In this document: positions 25,102 to 34,004 of the stretch, piece after piece | Numbering within the stretch: position 1 is the stretch's first letter | Layout: each line of letters opens with the position of its first letter | Assembly: GCF_000526995.1 (NCBI RefSeq) | Contig: NZ_AZUI01000001.1 | Coordinates: forward strand, 2,666,001-2,730,000 | Origin: Lacrimispora indolis DSM 755 | Lineage (GTDB): Bacteria; Bacillota; Clostridia; Lachnospirales; Lachnospiraceae | DNA: 64,000 nucleotides | Reading direction: 5' to 3' | Notes under the pieces: generated by a model | What the model saw: the letters and a program-made list of their open reading frames with translations, nothing else | Database searches by the model: none | Told to the model about the DNA's origin: nothing | Translations under genes and position numbers: made by a program

Positions 25102-26544
25102 ATGTACCAGGAAAATATGAAAAAAAAGGTCCTTTCCGGACTGTTCTGGAAAGTGATGGAAAACGGGGGTACACAGGGGATTCAGTTCCTTGTATCGGTT
25201 TTGCTTGCAAGGATGCTGACGCCGGCAGAGTCCGGAGAAGTCATGCTCATCATGATATTCATTACCATCGGAAATGTGTTTGTCCAGAGTGGTTTTAATA
25301 CCTCCCTGATCCAGAAACAAAAGGTGGATGAGGCTGATTATTCTTCTGCATTTTATATCAGCGCTGCCATTGCTTTTGTCTTATATGTGATTCTCTTTTT
25401 CTCGGCTCCGGCCATCGCTTCCTTTTACGGACAGCCTGTTTTTGGGCCGGTGCTTAAGGTCCTTTCCGTGACCTTGTTTTTTGGTGCCGTTACCTCCGTA
25501 CAGTCTGCCGTGGTTGCCAGGAACATGGAGTTTCGGAAGCTTTGTCTTGCAAGCCTGTTTGCGGCCCTTTGCTCCGGCGTGATCGGAGTCTTTCTGGCGG
25601 CCAATAAACTGGGGCTGTGGGCTCTTGTCATGCAGCAGTTTTTTTACAGCTTTTTCTTAATGGTCATGCTGTCATTTTTAGTGAAATGGAGGCCAAGGCT
25701 TCTGTTTTCTGTTAAAAAGGCAGGAGAATTGTTTTCCTATGGCTGGAAAATACTTTGCTCCGGACTTATTGATACAATATTTAACAATGTTTACGGGCTT
25801 GTGATCGGAAAAATATATAATTCCGCCATGATGGGGCAATACTCCAGAGGAAACCAGTTTCCTGCCCTGATTGCCAATAATCTTGGAGCTGCTATCCAGT
25901 CGGTCATGCTTCCGGCTTTTTCGGCCTGCCAGGAAGACAGGGAAAGGGTGAAACGCATGGTGAGAAGGTCCATCGTCACCAGTTCCTACCTGGTATTTCC
26001 CATGATGGCCGGTTTGATCGCCGTGGCAGAGGCTATGGTAAAGCTGCTTTTGACGGACCAGTATCTTCCCTGCGTTCCCATGCTCCGGATGCTGTGTGTT
26101 GCCTATGCCACCTGGCCCCTTCATGTGGCCAATTTACAGGCTATCAATGCCCTGGGAAAAAGTGAGATATTCCTGAAACTGGAAATAATAAAGAAGGCGG
26201 TGAGCGTGGTTGCGCTTCTGGTGAGCATCCCCTTTGGGATCTACACCATGGTGGCCTTGAAAGCAGTGACTGATTTCATCTGTACCTTTATTAATGCCTA
26301 CCCCAATAAAAAGCTTTTAAACTACAGCTTTTTAGAACAGTGGAAGGATGTGCTTCCCTCCCTTCTCTTATCAGCGGTGATGTGTTTATGTTCATATGGG
26401 ATACAGTATGTAATAGAAGGAACTCTTTTAACCCTTATTGTCCAGATTCTTGTGGGAGTTGCTGTCTATGCAGGGCTTTCCTGGCTGTTCCGGCTTGAGG
26501 CCTTCTTGTACCTGTGCCGTATTTCAGGAATCATAAAGCAGTAG
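25102..26544 (+). CDS. Wzx-like polysaccharide flippase (PST family)
   Basis: The 480-residue protein has about twelve to fourteen membrane segments and the N-terminal pattern KKKVLSGLFWKVMENGGTQGIQFLVSVLLAR, which is typical of oligosaccharide flippases that carry lipid-linked repeat units across the membrane. The start at 25102 follows AAGGAG by 10 bp. An ATG at 25069 is only 10 bp after the -10 box and is unlikely. The gene is alone between its own promoter and the one at 26561. A second, different flippase gene follows, suggesting two substrates or two pathways. Confidence 0.9.
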   Translation: MYQENMKKKVLSGLFWKVMENGGTQGIQFLVSVLLARMLTPAESGEVMLIMIFITIGNVFVQSGFNTSLIQKQKVDEADYSSAFYISAAIAFVLYVILFFSAPAIASFYGQPVFGPVLKVLSVTLFFGAVTSVQSAVVARNMEFRKLCLASLFAALCSGVIGVFLAANKLGLWALVMQQFFYSFFLMVMLSFLVKWRPRLLFSVKKAGELFSYGWKILCSGLIDTIFNNVYGLVIGKIYNSAMMGQYSRGNQFPALIANNLGAAIQSVMLPAFSACQEDRERVKRMVRRSIVTSSYLVFPMMAGLIAVAEAMVKLLLTDQYLPCVPMLRMLCVAYATWPLHVANLQAINALGKSEIFLKLEIIKKAVSVVALLVSIPFGIYTMVALKAVTDFICTFINAYPNKKLLNYSFLEQWKDVLPSLLLSAVMCLCSYGIQYVIEGTLLTLIVQILVGVAVYAGLSWLFRLEAFLYLCRISGIIKQ

Positions 26545-26560
26545 GCGGGGTGGTTTTAAG

Positions 26561-26589
26561 TTTACTTTTCCGGCTGGATATTGTAGAAT
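26561..26589 (+). promoter_or_regulatory. Promoter of the second flippase operon
   Basis: TTTACT (26561-26566), a 17-bp spacer starting TTTCCGG and TAGAAT (26584-26589). The transcript would carry both hairpin elements at 26605-26706 in its leader. Confidence 0.7.
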
Positions 26590-26604
26590 AAAGGAATATT
26601 ATGG

Positions 26605-26706
26605 GGAAATACCCTACGGGCATACCTTGATGCCCAAAGAGCGTGGGCAATAAGAGGAAATACCCTACGGGCATACCTTGATGCCCAAAAAGCGCGGGTA
26701 ATAAGA
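26605..26706 (+). repeat. Tandem pair of hairpin/Shine-Dalgarno elements (copies 3 and 4)
   Basis: Two 51-bp units (26605-26655 and 26656-26706) differ at three positions, followed by the start of a third (GGAAAACAGGGG). Each has ACCCTACGGGCATACCTTG, then ATGCCC, then a GGGCA or GGGTA and AATAAGAGGAAA. GGGCAT can pair with ATGCCC, or ATGCCC with the later GGGCA, so two hairpins exclude each other. The unit shares ATACCTT.ATGCCCAAA and AGAGGAAA with the pair at 21354. Confidence 0.85.
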
Positions 26707-26725
26707 GGAAAACAGGGGAAAATAA

Positions 26726-28006
26726 ATGGAACGAAAAAATGTGGCCTGGAATATGATCGGGAGCCTGGTTTATGCAGGTTCCAGCATGATCTTAACGGCC
26801 CTTGTCAATCACCTGGTAGGAACGGAACAGGGAGGGATCTTTGGCTTTGCTTTCAGTACCTTTGGGCAGCAGATGTTTCTGGTGGCCTATTTCGGCATGA
26901 GGCCGTTACAGAGTACGGATACAAGCCAAAGCTATACCTTTTCCGAATACCGTCTGGCCCGTTTCGTTACCTGCCTTACGGCGGTTCTTTTCGGAACGTG
27001 CTATATTATCTTCAATATCCTGTCTCCTTCGGCGGGTTACACGGCCCAAAAGGCGCTGGTGGTATTTTTGATGGTACTGTATAAGGTCCTTGATGGGTTT
27101 GCCGATGTGTATGAATCGGAATTCCAGAGAAATGGGCGGCTCTATCTTACGGGACAGGCCATGGCCTTCCGCACTCTGCTGTCTGTTTGCTGTTTTCTTG
27201 GTACCCTTGCTGTTACAAGGGAGCTTTTGTTCTCCTGTGTGGTTGCGGTTCTGTCCCAGGGAGCAGGGATCCTGCTGTTCGATAAAAAGGCGGCAGAGCG
27301 GGTTCCGGGAATTGTGTTTACCAGGACACCCGGCAGACAGTGGAAGCTTTTGCAGGATGGATTTTTGCTGTTTTTATCCGTTTTTTTAGACGGACTCATT
27401 TTTGCCATGGCAAAATATGCTGTGGATGCCCAGATGACTTCCACGGACAATGCCGTTTTTGTGGCTATTTTTATGCCTACCTCGGTCATCAACCTGGCGG
27501 CCAATTTTGTAATCCGTCCTTTTTTAACAAGGATGTCTTACCAGTGGGAGGAAAGAAACTTTGAGGAATTTAAGTCCGGTTTAAAAAAGCTTTCCGGTAT
27601 CATAGCTTTTCTTACGGTAATTGCCCTTGCAGGAGCCTGGGCGATCGGAGTGCCTGTGCTGGGTGCCATTTCCAATGTGGAGCTTAAGCCCTATCGGTCA
27701 GGACTTCTGTTCATTGTGCTGGGAGGCGGATTCTTTGCGGTTATGAATCTGTTTTATTATGTGCTTGTGATCATGAAAAGGCAGAAGCGGATCTTTTTCG
27801 GATATGTACCGGTTTGCATCCTTTCTTTCTTTCTCTCCTTCTGGTTTGTGGGAAAGGGCGGGATCAACGGAGGGGCCTTCTCCTACATGCTGGAAATGCT
27901 GCTTCTCATGCTTTGCTTTATGGGACAGGCGGTCCATATATTAATTACAGAGGAACGCTCTTCGGGCGGTACAGAGGAAAATGGGAGGCTGGAACAAAAG
28001 AAATGA
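26726..28006 (+). CDS. Second polysaccharide flippase-like membrane protein
   Basis: This 426-residue protein has about twelve membrane segments and begins ERKNVAWNMIGSLVYAGSSMILTALVNHLVGTEQGGIF, a pattern of the MATE/PST superfamily of glycan exporters. It is shorter than the flippase at 25102 and has little similarity to it. It is the first gene after the tandem hairpin elements and overlaps the next gene by 4 bp (ATGA). A role in moving the product of the following DPM-like transferase is possible but not shown. Confidence 0.82.
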   Translation: MERKNVAWNMIGSLVYAGSSMILTALVNHLVGTEQGGIFGFAFSTFGQQMFLVAYFGMRPLQSTDTSQSYTFSEYRLARFVTCLTAVLFGTCYIIFNILSPSAGYTAQKALVVFLMVLYKVLDGFADVYESEFQRNGRLYLTGQAMAFRTLLSVCCFLGTLAVTRELLFSCVVAVLSQGAGILLFDKKAAERVPGIVFTRTPGRQWKLLQDGFLLFLSVFLDGLIFAMAKYAVDAQMTSTDNAVFVAIFMPTSVINLAANFVIRPFLTRMSYQWEERNFEEFKSGLKKLSGIIAFLTVIALAGAWAIGVPVLGAISNVELKPYRSGLLFIVLGGGFFAVMNLFYYVLVIMKRQKRIFFGYVPVCILSFFLSFWFVGKGGINGGAFSYMLEMLLLMLCFMGQAVHILITEERSSGGTEENGRLEQKK

Positions 28007-28701
28007 TGGATAAGGTACTGGTAGTGATACCTGCATACAATGAAGCGTTAAATATTGAGCGCGTGGTGGGGGAAGTCATTGAGAACTATCCCATGTTTGA
28101 TTACGTGATCATCAATGACGGTTCCACCGATCACACAGCTGATATCTGCAGAAAGCATGGCTGGAAGATCATTGACCTGCCTATGAATTTAGGACTTGCC
28201 GGAGCCTTTCAGACCGGGCTTAAATACGCCCACCGGCGGGGATACCGGTATGCCATTCAGTTTGACGGAGACGGGCAGCACCGGCCGGAATACATTCAGC
28301 CCATGAGAGAGAAGATGGATGAAGGCTATGACATTGTGATCGGTTCCAGGTATGTGACGGAGAAAAAGCCCCATTCCATGCGGATGTTTGGAAGCAGACT
28401 ATTAAGCGGCTCCATCTGGTTCACCACAGGGGTAAAGGTCAGTGACCCCACTTCAGGGATGCGCATGTTCAGCAGGAAGATGATCAAGGAATTTGCCGAC
28501 GGCTTGAATTACGGCCCGGAACCTGATACTATTTCCTATTTGATCAGGCAGGGCGCAAAGGTGGCGGAAATTCCGGTGGTCATGGACGAACGGATTCTGG
28601 GAGAGAGCTATTTGAACCCGATTAATGCGGCCCGGTATATGGGGAAAATGCTGTTTTCCATATTGCTGGTGCAAAGCTTCCGTATTAGGGACAGGAGATA
28701 A
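28003..28701 (+). CDS. DPM/GtrB-like polyprenyl-phosphate glycosyltransferase (GT2)
   Basis: The 232-residue enzyme has VLVVIPAYNEALNIERVV, YVIINDGSTDHT (near 35), QFDGDGQH (near 88) and SDPTSGMRMF, all typical of polyprenyl-phosphate mannose or glucose synthases. It would load a sugar onto undecaprenyl phosphate for use by GT-C enzymes outside. It starts inside the stop codon of the second flippase gene (ATGATG at 28003). DUF2304 and DUF2142 genes follow, which is a common arrangement for this family. It has no membrane anchor of its own, fitting a partner protein. Confidence 0.92.
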   Translation: MMDKVLVVIPAYNEALNIERVVGEVIENYPMFDYVIINDGSTDHTADICRKHGWKIIDLPMNLGLAGAFQTGLKYAHRRGYRYAIQFDGDGQHRPEYIQPMREKMDEGYDIVIGSRYVTEKKPHSMRMFGSRLLSGSIWFTTGVKVSDPTSGMRMFSRKMIKEFADGLNYGPEPDTISYLIRQGAKVAEIPVVMDERILGESYLNPINAARYMGKMLFSILLVQSFRIRDRR

Positions 28702-28718
28702 AGAAGGGAGAACGTAAC

Positions 28719-29090
28719 ATGACGGTTTTGCTTCGCAGCGTGCTGATATGCGTTTCCATATTGCTCACATTTTATGTGCTTAGAAGAATACGCCATTCTA
28801 AGATGAAGATAGAGGATTCCATCTTCTGGGTGATGTTTGCCCTGCTTTTGGTGGTGTTCAGTTTATTTCCACGGCTGGCTGATTTCATATCCCGGATGGT
28901 GGGAACTTATTCCACTGCCAATTTTATCTTTACTTTTATGATCTTCATCCTGCTGGTAAAGGTTTTTTTCCAGTCCATCAAAATATCCCAGCTGGAGCGG
29001 AGAGTGACGGAGCTGATCCAGATGCTCGCTCTGGACAGGGAAGAGGCCAGGGAGAAGGAGGAAGGATATGGTGAAGCTCATTCTGAATAA
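28719..29090 (+). CDS. DUF2304 small membrane protein
   Basis: The 123-residue protein has three hydrophobic segments (about 5-20, 36-52 and 64-82) and a charged helical tail (KISQLERRVTELIQMLALD). DUF2304 genes usually follow DPM-like transferases, as here, and probably anchor or position the enzyme. The gene overlaps the next by 23 bp. Biochemical role is unproven. Confidence 0.88.
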   Translation: MTVLLRSVLICVSILLTFYVLRRIRHSKMKIEDSIFWVMFALLLVVFSLFPRLADFISRMVGTYSTANFIFTFMIFILLVKVFFQSIKISQLERRVTELIQMLALDREEAREKEEGYGEAHSE

Positions 29091-30675
29091 AAAGGGATTA
29101 TGGCTTACGGGGGGAACCATTCTCCTTCTCGCCTTTCTTTTCATTAAAACCTATATGGAAACTATTGTGAGGATCCCTTCCCCGGAATTTGAAGCGGTCC
29201 GCCGCTTTTACTGGTGGTTAATTGTGTTTGGCTGTGGATTTCTGGCGTGTCTGGGAGCAGCTTTGTGGATACTTAAGACTCAGCCTTTCCTTTTATTTCC
29301 AGGAACGGTTGTGGTTTTGGGTCTGTTTTACATGCTGGTTCTGACTCCTTTTTCCACTCCTGATGAGTCGGCCCATTTTGTCAGCGCTTACCGGCTTTCC
29401 AGCCAGCTTATGGGAAAAGCTGCAGTGGCTGATGATGCCTTTCTTGCCCATGCGACGGAGGAAGAGAAAGAGAGGATCGGCCGCGGGGCCAATGTTCTGG
29501 TTCGTAGCGGAGACGACGTGACCGGGCTTTATACCGAAGTGGGGAGGACTACCTACAATCTGGTCCTTACGGAATTATTTTCCCTAGACAACAGCCAGGG
29601 AATGACGGTCCGTTATGAAATACCGGTGAACACCACACCGGTGGTTTACCTTCCCCAGGCCATTGGGATAAGCCTTGCCAGGCTGCTCCGCCTGGGATAC
29701 ATCCCACTGGTATATCTTGGCAGACTGTTTAATCTTCTGGCTTTTGCAGCTATGGCAGCCCTGTCCGTCCGGATCATGCCCTTTAAAAAAGAACTTCTCA
29801 TGGCAGTGTCATGTCTTCCCATGACGCTTCATCTTGCGGCGTCCTTTTCCTATGATACGGCGTTTATCGGCCTGTCCATGGTGTTTCTGGCATGGTGCTT
29901 TTTTCTGGCCTTTGAAAAAGAGAAAGTGACCGTAAAAGATACGGTTATACTGGCCCTTTTGCTGATCCTTCTGGAGCCTGGAAAGATCGTTTATCTTCCG
30001 GTGGCGGGAATCTGTCTTTTTATCCCCGCTTCCAAGTTTAAGTCTGAAAAGCATTACTGGATCTCAGTCATCAGCGTCATAGGGGCTGTCATTCTGGCGG
30101 TGTATCTGGTAAACCGCATGGTTCTTTCCGCGTGGGCGACCTCCACCGAAAGCTATGTGGGCTGGAGCGAAGCGGCAGGGTATACGCTGCAGGATGTGTG
30201 GGACAGCCCCTATTGCATCTTCCAGGTCTATTATGAGACTCTGGTGACCCAGTTTGATTATTATCTGACCACTATGCTTGGAGGATTTCTGGGCAATTTA
30301 GACCCGAACCTTACGGTGCCGCCTTTCTGCCTTTCCATCCTTTGGTATGTGCTGATAGTCAGTGTGATAAGGCGGGAGGGGGAGGAGGCTCCCATGACCG
30401 GGGGACAGAAGCTTTGGATGATTTTTCTGGTGTTTTTAAGTGCCTGCCTGGTTCTTGCTTCCATGCTGTTAGGCTGGACGCCAAGGGAGCTTACCTATAT
30501 AACGGGAGTCCAGGGAAGGTATTTTATCCCCCTGCTGCCTCTTGTGCTGCTGGTCTTATTTGATAAACACCTGGTCACAAGCCTGGATTTAAGAAAAAGT
30601 GCATGGTACCTGGAATGCTTTGTAAGCATCTATGCCCTGATACGCATCTGTTCCACGGCGTGTCTGCGCTATTAA
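29068..30675 (+). CDS. DUF2142 multi-spanning membrane protein
   Basis: The 535-residue protein has about twelve membrane segments. The first large loop contains FSTPDESAHFVSAYRLSSQL, the family motif with Asp-Glu near residue 100, which resembles the acidic site of GT-C transferases. Members are found in surface-glycan loci and are thought to transfer lipid-linked sugars outside the membrane. The start overlaps the DUF2304 gene and has AAGGAGGAAGG upstream. It forms a unit with the DPM-like enzyme and DUF2304. Confidence 0.88.
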   Translation: MVKLILNKKGLWLTGGTILLLAFLFIKTYMETIVRIPSPEFEAVRRFYWWLIVFGCGFLACLGAALWILKTQPFLLFPGTVVVLGLFYMLVLTPFSTPDESAHFVSAYRLSSQLMGKAAVADDAFLAHATEEEKERIGRGANVLVRSGDDVTGLYTEVGRTTYNLVLTELFSLDNSQGMTVRYEIPVNTTPVVYLPQAIGISLARLLRLGYIPLVYLGRLFNLLAFAAMAALSVRIMPFKKELLMAVSCLPMTLHLAASFSYDTAFIGLSMVFLAWCFFLAFEKEKVTVKDTVILALLLILLEPGKIVYLPVAGICLFIPASKFKSEKHYWISVISVIGAVILAVYLVNRMVLSAWATSTESYVGWSEAAGYTLQDVWDSPYCIFQVYYETLVTQFDYYLTTMLGGFLGNLDPNLTVPPFCLSILWYVLIVSVIRREGEEAPMTGGQKLWMIFLVFLSACLVLASMLLGWTPRELTYITGVQGRYFIPLLPLVLLVLFDKHLVTSLDLRKSAWYLECFVSIYALIRICSTACLRY

Positions 30676-30701
30676 CTTACGGGAAGGCAGAGGAGATTAC
30701 A

Positions 30702-31658
30702 ATGGAAGAAAAAAGGCAAGAGAAAACCGTTGATGTGATTATTCCGGTGTATAAGCCGGATGAGACCTTAAACCGTCTTTTAAAGCGCCTGGGAGAGCAG
30801 TCCTATCCTATCCGGAAGATCATCATCATGAACACGGAACAATCCTATTGGAAGGAAAAAGAATATAGCTGGGTCCCCAACTTAGAAGTACATCATGTGA
30901 CAAAAGAAGAGTTTGACCATGGCGGGACAAGGAACCGGGGAGCCGGTTATTCCCAGGCGGATATTATGGTGTTTATGACCGATGACGCAGTTCCGGCTGA
31001 TAAGGATTTAATCAAAGAATTGGTAAAGAGCCTTGACCAGACGGGAGAAGGCGGTGAAAAGGTAGTAATGGCCTATGGAAGACAGCTTCCTAACCCTGAC
31101 TGCGCCCTGGCAGAGCAGTATACCCGTTCCTTTAACTATCCGGAGGAAAGCCGGGTAAAGACCGGTGAAGACTTAAAGCAGCTGGGGATCAAGACCTTTT
31201 TTGCTTCCAACGTCTGCTGCGCCTATGACAGGACTGAATTTTTTAAAGCAGGAGGATTTATCAAAAGAACTATCTTTAATGAGGACATGATTTATGCGGG
31301 AAATGCGGTAAGGCGCCGGAGGCAGGCGGTTGCCTATGCAGCCGATGCAAAGGTGTACCATTCCCATAATTATGGCTGCATTGATCAGTTTAAAAGGAAT
31401 TTCGATCTGGCGGTATCCCAGGCGGACCACCCGGAGGTATTTGAGGGGATTCGTTCGGAAGGCGAGGGGATCCGTCTTGTGAAAAAGACTTCTGCATGGC
31501 TTATAAAGGAGGGAAAGCCCTGGCTTGTTCCCGGAGTGATCGTAAAGAGCGGCTTTAAATACATGGGATACCTTTTGGGAAAGCGGTATCGCAGCCTGCC
31601 AAAAGGGCTGGTTTTAAGCGTTACCATGAACAGGGAATATTGGAAAAAAGAAAGATAA
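30702..31658 (+). CDS. Glycosyltransferase family 2 (rhamnosyltransferase-like)
   Basis: The 318-residue enzyme begins VDVIIPVYKPDETLNRLLKRL and has FDHGGTRNRGAGYSQADIMVFMTDDA (near 70-95), where the TDD is the metal site. The region FNEDMIYAGNAVRR is typical of RgpB/RfbF-like rhamnosyltransferases. The start at 30702 has GAGGAGATTACA upstream; an in-frame earlier start at 30603 lies in the previous gene. It is the last gene of this operon. Confidence 0.9.
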   Translation: MEEKRQEKTVDVIIPVYKPDETLNRLLKRLGEQSYPIRKIIIMNTEQSYWKEKEYSWVPNLEVHHVTKEEFDHGGTRNRGAGYSQADIMVFMTDDAVPADKDLIKELVKSLDQTGEGGEKVVMAYGRQLPNPDCALAEQYTRSFNYPEESRVKTGEDLKQLGIKTFFASNVCCAYDRTEFFKAGGFIKRTIFNEDMIYAGNAVRRRRQAVAYAADAKVYHSHNYGCIDQFKRNFDLAVSQADHPEVFEGIRSEGEGIRLVKKTSAWLIKEGKPWLVPGVIVKSGFKYMGYLLGKRYRSLPKGLVLSVTMNREYWKKER

Positions 31659-31661
31659 AAG

Positions 31662-31689
31662 ATAGGCTCAAAATATACTTTGAGCCTAT
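31662..31689. terminator. Terminator after the rhamnosyltransferase-like gene
   Basis: ATAGGCTCAAA pairs with TTTGAGCCTAT (11 bp, 6-nt loop). The T tract is weak. The convergent serine hydrolase gene ends 90 bp further right. Confidence 0.65.
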
Positions 31690-31778
31690 TAAATATTATA
31701 TGGTTATTTTGCTATGGTGTAATTACGTCTTATGCTTCGCATTTCGGTTATCATGGGGTAACTGCGGATCTGCCATTC

Positions 31779-32753
31779 TCAATCCTCAAATATTGGCTCA
31801 ATATACTTTTTAATAAGCCCGATCCTGTCCTTAGCCTCTGGCATAAAAAGAGAAGCAATAGAAACAACTGTTTTTTTCTTTGTATTGATATAAATCACGT
31901 TTCCTCCGTCTCCCAAGGCTGCATAGATATGCCCTGAATCATCTATGATCCACCACAGGTAACCATAAGACATCCGGTCCAGCCTGATGTGCGTCATTGT
32001 GCTTACTTTTATCCATTCCTCTGATATGATCCGTTTGTTTTCCCATATTCCGCCATCTAGATACAATTGGCCTATTTTTGCCATATCCCCAGGCGTCAGG
32101 AAAAGGCCCCAGCTTGCCGTGTTTATCCCTTGGGGGTCAACAACCCAGCCACTGATGTTTCTGTCATTCATAACGGCGATATGCTCTTCTTTGTTACGCA
32201 GCACCACATTGTGCGTAACATGAATTCCCAGCGGCGAAAATAAATGTTCCGAAGCGAAATCAAGAACCGGCTGGCCCGTCGCATTTACGAGAATGCCCGA
32301 CAAGATATGTGTACCAATGATGGGAGAATACATAAATTCTCCCGATGGTCCCTCGCCTCCCAATAAATCGAGGGCAGCCCTTATCCAGTTGTCGCTTGCG
32401 AAGAACTCCTCGTATGGCTCAGATTTATATTTATATGAGGCCGTCATGGTAAGTAAATGTTTCAGTGTAATGCATTGTATTGTTTTTTCGTCTGTTTTAA
32501 CAGTGTAATCCGGGAAAAAGTCAAGCACCTTCTGGTCCGCACTTTTGATATGGCCTTTATCAATGGCAATACCAATCAAAACGGAAAAAACGCTCTTTGT
32601 CACTGAATACACATGAGTGGCGTTATCGGAGGTATATCCGTGAAAGTAGTTTTCATATAATTTTATGCCGTTTTTTTGTACAAGAATGCCCGTGATATTG
32701 ACATAGTCACTGCTTATCGTCTTTTCAAGCTCTTTCAATTTTTCTTGATTCAT
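31779..32753 (-). CDS. Beta-lactamase-fold serine hydrolase (class C / PBP-like)
   Basis: The 324-residue protein has the SxxK active site in YSVTKSVFSVLIG (near residue 50) and the later YGYLWWI block typical of the PF00144 family (EstB, DD-peptidase and class C beta-lactamase relatives). No signal peptide is present at the N-terminus (MNQEKLKELEK), so it is probably cytoplasmic, unlike beta-lactamases. The gene is alone, convergent with the polysaccharide locus and divergent from the sensor genes. Substrate is unknown. Confidence 0.88.
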   Translation of the reverse strand: MNQEKLKELEKTISSDYVNITGILVQKNGIKLYENYFHGYTSDNATHVYSVTKSVFSVLIGIAIDKGHIKSADQKVLDFFPDYTVKTDEKTIQCITLKHLLTMTASYKYKSEPYEEFFASDNWIRAALDLLGGEGPSGEFMYSPIIGTHILSGILVNATGQPVLDFASEHLFSPLGIHVTHNVVLRNKEEHIAVMNDRNISGWVVDPQGINTASWGLFLTPGDMAKIGQLYLDGGIWENKRIISEEWIKVSTMTHIRLDRMSYGYLWWIIDDSGHIYAALGDGGNVIYINTKKKTVVSIASLFMPEAKDRIGLIKKYIEPIFED

Positions 32754-32795
32754 ATTATTTCCTCCTTTAAGTTATAAAGGATATCCTTAAAACAA

Positions 32796-32824
32796 AGGAT
32801 AGGTTAATTAAAAATGATTTGCAA
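32796..32824 (-). promoter_or_regulatory. Promoter of the serine hydrolase gene
   Basis: On the minus strand TTGCAA (32824-32819), a 17-bp spacer and TATCCT (32801-32796). A perfect palindrome AAGGATATCCTT (32777-32788) lies just downstream, where a repressor would block elongation or initiation. Confidence 0.55.
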
Positions 32825-32909
32825 GACCTATTTTAAAAAAAGTTAAAAAAATAACAAATATCTGCAGCAGCCTTTCTTTCTGGTCCAGTAAAATCCAGAC
32901 TGTTTTCCA

Positions 32910-32938
32910 TTTATTTTTTCTCTATGATTTAGTATAAT
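32910..32938 (+). promoter_or_regulatory. Promoter of the sugar-sensor operon
   Basis: TTTATT (32910-32915), a 17-bp spacer ending GATTTAG and TATAAT (32933-32938), 32 bp before the start at 32971. The -35 box is weak. Confidence 0.55.
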
Positions 32939-32970
32939 GAATTCAGTGCTATTTGAAAAAGGGGAAAACC

Positions 32971-33990
32971 ATGGATAACAGAAAGAAAAGCCTGCTTCTG
33001 CTGGTGCTTGGAGGATTGTCCGGTATCGTGTTCCTTACACTTTTGACCTCCTCCTTTTATGGGTATGTGTTAAAAAAGATCGGGGTGGAGCATGCGGAAA
33101 ATACCAGGAACTACCGGTATCACTATGTCATGATCATCAACAACTTAGATTCCCAGTTCTGGAATGACGTGTATCAAAGCGTACGTCAGGAAGCAGCCTT
33201 ACACGACGCTTATGTGGAGCTTAAGGGGAGGAACCAGTCGTCCCAATATACTGCCGTGGATTTCATGGATATGAGCATAGCTGCAAAAGTGGATGGGATC
33301 CTGCTGGAATTTACGGGAGAAGAAAATCTGGAGGAACGGATCAATGAAGCGGCAGCAAAAGGGATCCCTGTGGTAACCATACTAAACGATGCGCCTTCCA
33401 CGGACCGGAAAAGCTACGTTGGGATCAATTCCTATGAGCTGGGACAGGAATACGGGAATCAGATATTAAAGATTTTGCCTCCTGACTCTCAGAAGGCCAG
33501 GGTAATGGTGCTCCTTCATGACAATTCCATTGACAGCAACCAGTCCCAGATCTTTAACCAGATCAACAACCGGATGATCACGTCAAGGGAGAGCGGGGGA
33601 CGGATCAAGGTGGAAGAAAGCAAGATCCCATCCGGACGGGCATTTGAAGCAGAGGAAATTGTGCGCAATTTATTCCAGAATCCCCAGGGGCCGCCGGACA
33701 TCATTGTGTGCATGGATGAGGTGGATACGGAGGCTGTGTACCAGGCGGTCATAGATTATAACAGCGTAGGAAAAACCCAGGTCATCGGCTATTATAAGTC
33801 AAGGGCAGCCTTAGAGGCGGTCAGAAAAGGGACCATGGCCATGACTCTTTGCATTGATACCAGCCAGATGGGGAAATACAGCGTCCAGGCCCTTACCGAG
33901 TCCATACATGACGGAAGGACCAATTCCTTTTACAGCGTGGACTTACAGTTTGTAACAAAGGAAAATGCGCCGGATTTCATGAGTAAGTAA
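32971..33990 (+). CDS. Membrane-anchored sugar-binding protein (sensor subunit)
   Basis: The 339-residue protein has one N-terminal membrane segment (residues 7-29) and no lipobox Cys, followed by a type-1 periplasmic binding fold (YVMIINNLDSQFWNDVYQSV, then VDGILLEFTG, IPVVTILNDAP). It lies directly before a YesM-like kinase and a YesN-like regulator. By analogy with other binding protein-kinase-regulator sets, it should bind an extracellular sugar and signal to the kinase rather than feed a transporter. The ATG at 32971 has AAAAGGGG upstream; a TTG at 32953 is an alternative. Confidence 0.87.
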   Translation: MDNRKKSLLLLVLGGLSGIVFLTLLTSSFYGYVLKKIGVEHAENTRNYRYHYVMIINNLDSQFWNDVYQSVRQEAALHDAYVELKGRNQSSQYTAVDFMDMSIAAKVDGILLEFTGEENLEERINEAAAKGIPVVTILNDAPSTDRKSYVGINSYELGQEYGNQILKILPPDSQKARVMVLLHDNSIDSNQSQIFNQINNRMITSRESGGRIKVEESKIPSGRAFEAEEIVRNLFQNPQGPPDIIVCMDEVDTEAVYQAVIDYNSVGKTQVIGYYKSRAALEAVRKGTMAMTLCIDTSQMGKYSVQALTESIHDGRTNSFYSVDLQFVTKENAPDFMSK

Positions 33991-34004
33991 TCAGTGGAGT
34001 AATT

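Noticed and set aside
27958..27985. CGGGCGGTACAGAGGAAAA at the end of the second flippase gene as a further hairpin element
   Set aside because: Only the 3' half resembles the element; the ATGCCC half is missing, so similarity may be chance.
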